Shown: positions 57,101 to 64,000 of the stretch, one piece after another
Layout: the number at the start of each line of letters is the position of its first letter
How positions within the stretch are numbered: position 1 is the stretch's first letter
From: Mesostigma viride
Taxonomy: Eukaryota > Streptophyta > Mesostigmatophyceae > Mesostigmatales > Mesostigmataceae
DNA length: 64,000 nt
NCBI GenBank assembly: GCA_009746045.1
Contig: RPFO01001842.1
Span: 26,642-90,641 of the forward strand
Direction: 5' to 3'
Position numbers and translations under genes: made by a program
Notes under the pieces: model-generated
What the model saw: the letters and a program-made list of their open reading frames with translations, nothing else
The model's database searches: none
What the model was told of the DNA's origin: nothing

Positions 57101-60100
57101 GAACACACGGCTGGCTAGGTGTTCATGTGTAGCTGATGCCACATGAACACACGGCTGGCTAGGTGTTCATGTGTAGCTGATGCCACATGAACACACGGCT
57201 GGCTAGGTGTTCATGTGCAGCTGATGCCACATGAACACACGGCTGGCTAGGTGTTCATGTGTAGCTGATGCCACATGAACACACGGCTGGCTAGGTGTTC
57301 ATGTGTAGCTGATGCCACATGAACACACGGCTGGCTAGGTGTTCATGTGTAGCTGATGCCACATGAACACACGGCTGGCTAGGTGTTCATGTGTAGCTGA
57401 TGCCACATGAACACACGGCTGGCTAGGTGTTCATGTGCAGCTGATGCCACATGAACACACGGCTGGCTAGGTGTTCATGTGCAGCTGATGCCACATGAAC
57501 ACACGGCTGGCTAGGTGTTCATGTGCAGCTGATGCCACATGAACACACGGCTGGCTAGGTGTTCATGTGCAGCTGATGCCACATGAACACACGGCTGGCT
57601 AGGTGTTCATGTGTAGCTGATGCCACATGAACACACGGCTGGCTAGGTGTTCATGTGTAGCTGATGCCACATGAACACACGGCTGGCTAGGTGTTCATGT
57701 GTAGCTGATGCCACATGAACACACGGCTGGCTAGGTGTTCATGTGTAGCTGATGCCACATGAACACACGGCTGGCTAGGTGTTCATGTGTAGCTGATGCC
57801 ACATGAACACACGGCTGGCTAGGTGTTCATGTGTAGCTGATGCCACATGAACACACGGCTGGCTAGGTGTTCATGTAGCTGATGCCACATGAACACACGG
57901 CTGGCTAGGTGTTCATGTGTAGCTGATGCCACATGAACACACGGCTGGCTAGGTGTTCATGTGTAGCTGATGCCACATGAACACACGGCTGGCTAGGTGT
58001 TCATGTGTAGCTGATGCCACATGAACACACGGCTGGCTAGGTGTTCATGTGCAGCTGATGCCACATGAACACACGGCTGGCTAGGTGTTCATGTGTAGCT
58101 GATGCCACATGAACACACGGCTGGCTAGGTGTTCATGTGTAGCTGATGCCACATGAACACACGGCTGGCTAGGTGTTCATGTGTAGCTGATGCCACATGA
58201 ACACACGGCTGGCTAGGTGTTCATGTGCAGCTGATGCCACATGAACACACGGCTGGCTAGGTGTTATGTGCAGCTGATGCCACATGAACACACGGCTGGC
58301 TAGGTGTTCATGTGCAGCTGATGCCACATGAACACACGGCTGGCTAGGTGTTCATGTGTAGCTGATGCCACATGAACACACGGCTGGCTAGGTGTTCATG
58401 TGTAGCTGATGCCACATGAACACACGGCTGGCTAGTGTTCATGTGTAGCTGATGCCACATGAACACACGGCTGGCTAGGTGTTCATGTGTAGCTGATGCC
58501 ACATGAACACACGGCTGGCTAGGTGTTCATGTGTAGCTGATGCCACATGAACACACGGCTGGCTAGGTGTTCATGTGTAGCTGATGCCACATGAACACAC
58601 GGCTGGCTAGGTGTTCATGTGTAGCTGATGCCACATGAACACACGGCTGGCTAGGTGTTCATGTGTAGCTGATGCCACATGAACACACGGCTGGCTAGGT
58701 GTTCATGTGCAGCTGATGCCACATGAACACACGGCTGGCTAGGTGTTCATGTGCAGCTGATGCCACATGAACACACGGCTGGCTAGGTGTTCATGTGTAG
58801 CTGATGCCACATGAACACACGGCTGGCTAGGTGTTCATGTGCAGCTGATGCCACATGAACACACGGCTGGCTAGGTGTTCATGTGTAGCTGATGCCACAT
58901 GAACACACGGCTGGCTAGGTGTTCATGTGCAGCTGATGCCACATGAACACACGGCTGGCTAGGTGTTCATGTGTAGCTGATGCCACATGAACACACGGCT
59001 GGCTAGGTGTTCATGTGTAGCTGATGCCACATGAACACACGGCTGGCTAGGTGTTCATGTGTAGCTGATGCCACATGAACACACGGCTGGCTAGGTGTTC
59101 ATGTGTAGCTGATGCCACATGAACACACGGCTGGCTAGGTGTTCATGTGTAGCTGATGCCACATGAACACACGGCTGGCTAGGTGTTCATGTGTAGCTGA
59201 TGCCACATGAACACACGGCTGGCTAGGTGTTCATGTGTAGCTGATGCCACATGAACACACGGCTGGCTAGGTGTTCATGTGCAGCTGATGCCACATGAAC
59301 ACACGGCTGGCTAGGTGTTCATGTGTAGCTGATGCCACATGAACACACGGCTGGCTAGGTGTTCATGTGTAGCTGATGCCACATGAACACACGGCTGGCT
59401 AGGTGTTCATGTGTAGCTGATGCCACATGAACACACGGCTGGCTAGGTGTTCATGTGTAGCTGATGCCACATGAACACACGGCTGGCTAGGTGTTCATGT
59501 GTAGCTGATGCCACATGAACACACGGCTGGCTAGGTGTTCATGTGTAGCTGATGCCACATGAACACACGGCTGGCTAGGTGTTCATGTGTAGCTGATGCC
59601 ACATGAACACACGGCTGGCTAGGTGTTCATGTGTAGCTGATGCCACATGAACACACGGCTGGCTAGGTGTTCATGTGTAGCTGATGCCACATGAACACAC
59701 GGCTGGCTAGGTATTCATGTGTAGCTGATGCCACATGAACACACGGCTGGCTAGGTGTTCATGTGTAGCTGATGCCACATGAACACACGGCTGGCTAGGT
59801 GTTCATGTGTAGCTGATGCCACATGAACACACGGCTGGCTAGGTGTTCATGTGCAGCTGATGCCACATGAACACACGGCTGGCTAGGTATTCATGTGTAG
59901 CTGATGCCACATGAACACACGGCTGGCTAGGTGTTCATGTGCAGCTGATGCCACATGAACACACGGCTGGCTAGGTGTTCATGTGCAGCTGATGCCACAT
60001 GAACACACGGCTGGCTAGGTGTTCATGTGTAGCTGATGCCACATGAACACACGGCTGGCTAGGTGTTCATGTGTAGCTGATGCCACATGAACACACGGCT

Positions 60101-63100
60101 GGCTAGGTGTTCATGTGCAGCTGATGCCACATGAACACACGGCTGGCTAGGTGTTCATGTGTAGCTGATGCCACATGAACACACGGCTGGCTAGGTGTTC
60201 ATGTGTAGCTGATGCCACATGAACACACGGCTGGCTAGGTGTTTCATGTGTAGCTGATGCCACATGAACACACGGCTGGCTAGGTGTTCATGTGTAGCTG
60301 ATGCCACATGAACACACGGCTGGCTAGGTGTTCATGTGTAGCTGATGCCACATGAACACACGGCTGGCTAGGTGTTCATGTGCAGCTGATGCCACATGAA
60401 CACACGGCTGGCTAGGTGTTCATGTGTAGCTGATGCCACATGAACACACGGCTGGCTAGGTGTTCATGTGTAGCTGATGCCACATGAACACACGGCTGGC
60501 TAGGTGTTCATGTGTAGCTGATGCCACATGAACACACGGCTGGCTAGGTGTTCATGTGTAGCTGATGCCACATGAACACACGGCTGGCTAGGTGTTCATG
60601 TGTAGCTGATGCCACATGAACACACGGCTGGCTAGGTGTTCATGTGTAGCTGATGCCACATGAACACACGGCTGGCTAGGTGTTCATGTGCAGCTGATGC
60701 CACATGAACACACGGCTGGCTAGGTATTCATGTGTAGCTGATGCCACATGAACACACGGCTGGCTAGGTGTTCATGTGTAGCTGATGCCACATGAACACA
60801 CGGCTGGCTAGGTGTTCATGTGTAGCTGATGCCACATGAACACACGGCTGGCTAGGTGTTCATGTGTAGCTGATGCCACATGAACACACGGCTGGCTAGG
60901 TGTTCATGTGTAGCTGATGCCACATGAACACACGGCTGGCTAGGTGTTCATGTGTAGCTGATGCCACATGAACACACGGCTGGCTAGGTGTTCATGTGCA
61001 GCTGATGCCACATGAACACACGGCTGGCTAGGTGTTCATGTGTAGCTGATGCCACATGAACACACGGCTGGCTAGGTATTCATGTGTAGCTGATGCCACA
61101 TGAACACACGGCTGGCTAGGTGTTCATGTGTAGCTGATGCCACATGAACACACGGCTGGCTAGGTGTTCATGTGTAGCTGATGCCACATGAACACACGGC
61201 TGGCTAGGTGTTCATGTGCAGCTGATGCCACATGAACACACGGCTGGCTAGGTGTTCATGTGTAGCTGATGCCACATGAACACACGGCTGGCTAGGTGTT
61301 CATGTGTAGCTGATGCCACATGAACACACGGCTGGCTAGGTGTTCATGTGTAGCTGATGCCACATGAACACACGGCTGGCTAGGTGTTCATGTGCAGCTG
61401 ATGCCACATGAACACACGGCTGGCTAGGTATTCATGTGTAGCTGATGCCACATGAACACACGGCTGGCTAGGTGTTCATGTGTAGCTGATGCCACATGAA
61501 CACACGGCTGGCTAGGTTCATGTGCAGCTGATGCCACATGAACACACGGCTGGCTAGGTATCATGTGTAGCTGATGCCACATGAACACACGGCTGGCTAG
61601 GTGTTCATGTGTAGCTGATGCCACATGAACACACGGCTGGCTAGGTGTTCATGTGTAGCTGATGCCACATGAACACACGGCTGGCTAGGTGTTCATGTGT
61701 AGCTGATGCCACATGAACACACGGCTGGCTAGGTGTTCATGTGCAGCTGATGCCACATGAACACACGGCTGGCTAGGTGTTCATGTGTAGCTGATGCCAC
61801 ATGAACACACGGCTGGCTAGGTGTTCATGTGTAGCTGATGCCACATGAACACACGGCTGGCTAGGTGTTCATGTGTAGCTGATGCCACATGAACACACGG
61901 CTGGCTAGGTGTTCATGTGTAGCTGATGCCACATGAACACACGGCTGGCTAGGTGTTCATGTGTAGCTGATGCCACATGAACACACGGCTGGCTAGGTGT
62001 TCATGTGTAGCTGATGCCACATGAACACACGGCTGGCTAGGTGTTCATGTGTAGCTGATGCCACATGAACACACGGCTGGCTAGGTGTTCATGTAGCTGA
62101 TGCCACATGAACACACGGCTGGCTAGGTGTTCATGTGTAGCTGATGCCACATGAACACACGGCTGGCTAGGTGTTCATGTGTAGCTGATGCCACATGAAC
62201 ACACGGCTGGCTAGGTGTTCATGTGTAGCTGATGCCACATGAACACACGGCTGGCTAGGTTTCATGTGTAGCTGATGCCACATGAACACACGGCTGGCTA
62301 GGTTTTCATGTGTAGCTGATGCCACATGAACACACGGCTGGCTAGGTGTTCATGTGTAGCTGATGCCACATGAACACACGGCTGGCTAGGTGTTCATGTG
62401 TAGCTGATGCCACATGAACACACGGCTGGCTAGGTGTTCATGTGTAGCTGATGCCACATGAACACACGGCTGGCTAGGTGTTCATGTGCAGCTGATGCAC
62501 ATGAACACACGCGGCTGGCTAGGTGTTCATGTGTAGCTGATGCCACATGAACACACGGCTGGCTAGGTGTTCATGTGTAGCTGATGCCACATGAACACAC
62601 GGCTGGCTAGGTGTTCATGTGTAGCTGATGCCACATGAACACACGGCTGGCTAGGTGTTCATGTGTAGCTGATGCCACATGAACACACGGCTGGCTAGGT
62701 GTTCATGTGCAGCTGATGCCACATGACACACGGCTGGCTAGGTGTTCATGTGTAGCTGATGCCACATGAACACACGGCTGGCTAGGTGTTCATGTGCAGC
62801 TGATGCCACATGAACACACGGCTGGCTAGGTGTTCATGTGTAGCTGATGCCACATGAACACACGGCTGGCTAGGTGTTCATGTGCAGCTGATGCCACATG
62901 AACACACGGCTGGCTAGGTGTTCATGTGCAGCTGATGCCACATGAAACACGGCTGGCTAGGTGTATTCATGTGCAGCTGATGCCACATGAACACACGGCT
63001 GGCTAGGTGTTCATGTGTAGCTGATGCCACATGAACACACGGCTGGCTAGGTGTTCATGTGTAGCTGATGCCACATGAACACACGGCTGGCTAGGTGTTC

Positions 63101-64000
63101 ATGTGTAGCTGATGCCACATGAACACACGGCTGGCTAGGTGTTCATGTGTAGCTGATGCCACATGAACACACGGCTGGCTAGGTGTTCATGTGCAGCTGA
63201 TGCCACATGAACACGGCTGGCTAGGTGTTCATGTGTAGCTGATGCCACATGAACACACGGCTGGCTAGGTGTTCATGTGCAGCTGATGCCACATGAACAC
63301 GGCTGGCTAGGTGTTCATGTGCAGCTGATGCCACATGAACACACGGCTGGCTAGGTATTCATGTGTAGCTGATGCCACATGAACACACGGCTGGCTAGGT
63401 GTTGATGTGCAGCTGATGCCACATGAACACCACGGCTGGCTAGGTGTTCATGTGTAGCTGATGCCACATGAACACACGGCTGGCTAGGTGTTCATTGTAG
63501 CTGATGCCACATGAACCACGGCTGGCTAGGTGTTCATGTGTAGCTGATGCCCACATGAACACACGGCTGGCTAGTTTCATGTGCAGCTGATGCCACATGA
63601 ACACACGGCTGGCTAGGTGTTCATGTGTAGCTGATGCCACATGAACACACGGCTGGCTAGTGTTCATGTGTAGCTGATGCCACATGAACACACGGCTGGC
63701 TAGGTTTCATGTGCAGCTGATGCCACATGAACACACGGCTGGCTAGGTTTCATGTGCAGCTGAGCCCATGAACACACGGCTGGCTAGGTGTTCATGTGCA
63801 GCTGATGCCACATGAACACACGGCTGGCTAGGTTTTCATGTGCAGCTGATGCCACATGAACACACGGCTGGCTAGGTGTTCATGTGTAGCTGATGCCACA
63901 TGAACACACGCTGGCTAGGTGTTCATGTGCAGCTGATGCCACATGAACACACGGCTGGCTAGGTATTCATGTGTAGCTGATGCCACATGAACACACGGCT
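48128..64000. repeat. 44-bp hairpin satellite, about 360 units, running off the window
   Basis: A 15.9-kb array of a 44-bp unit: CACATGAACAC (left arm), ACGGCTGGCTAG (loop), GTGTTCATGTG (right arm, the exact reverse complement of the left), and a 10-bp linker YAGCTGATGC. Because the arms repeat, the right arm of one unit can also pair with the left arm of the next across the linker, so two hairpin registers exist (12-nt or 10-nt loops). Two sites vary: T or C at the first linker base, and GTGTTC or GTATTC in the right arm. Length variants are rare until about 61.5 kb and then common. The array appears to lie in an intron of the USP12/46-like gene, or to break it. Nothing in it looks coding; short open frames arise only where indels happen to change frame. 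Confidence 0.98.

Noticed and set aside
61424-63691. Small open frames within the satellite
   Set aside because: The unit is 44 bp, so frames stay open only where indels accumulate.
48128-64000. CRISPR-like array
   Set aside because: There are no unique spacers: linker and loop are constant, and the context is a eukaryotic nuclear genome without cas genes.

Overview
The window looks like nuclear DNA from a flagellated green alga (chlorophyte). Three host genes with spliceosomal introns support this. CHLH is the porphyrin-binding subunit of magnesium chelatase, so the host is photosynthetic. DNAL1/LC1 is a light chain of the outer-arm axonemal dynein, so it has motile flagella. The third gene is a USP12/USP46-type deubiquitinase (plant UBP3/UBP4). 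The transposon mix agrees: a Penelope-like element with an N-terminal GIY-YIG nuclease, a layout known from the green lineage, plus piggyBac, endonuclease-type LINEs and LINE-derived non-autonomous elements. I cannot name the species.

Layout. 1-24.1 kb is a transposon block: a frameshifted piggyBac copy cut by the left edge (1-2322); two copies of an ORF1-only half-LINE facing each other around a 0.9-kb TTCA/TTCG microsatellite (2.3-9.6 kb), one of them split by a 1.69-kb non-autonomous piggyBac element with perfect TTAA duplications; two head-to-tail copies of a LINE with a restriction-like endonuclease (10.3-17.4 kb); and an apparently intact Penelope-like element (ORF 18401-21457). 24.15-32.53 kb is CHLH on the minus strand. 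After a 2.4-kb divergent intergenic gap, DNAL1 runs on the plus strand (34896-39068, four exons). 39.5-42.4 kb holds nested, 5'-truncated retroelement ends. 42.5-47.9 kb holds the last five exons of the USP12/46-like gene on the minus strand. From 48128 to the right edge (15.9 kb, about 360 units) the window is a 44-bp satellite; each unit carries a perfect 11-bp inverted repeat. The missing 5' half of the USP gene must lie beyond it, or the gene is broken by it.

What stands out. (1) The half-LINE and an RT-encoding LINE share a 3'-terminal hairpin block, which suggests mobilisation in trans. (2) Exons of the USP gene are bordered by tandem copies of their own splice boundaries, giving decoy donors and acceptors. 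(3) A very large hairpin satellite apparently sits in an intron, next to a telomere-like G-rich patch. (4) The LINEs with restriction-like endonuclease are bounded by an ATATATATCC motif, and a truncated copy sits in a TA repeat, which suggests target specificity. Almost every transposon ORF is frameshifted, while all host exons and the Penelope ORF read cleanly, so the frameshifts are probably real decay and not assembly noise.
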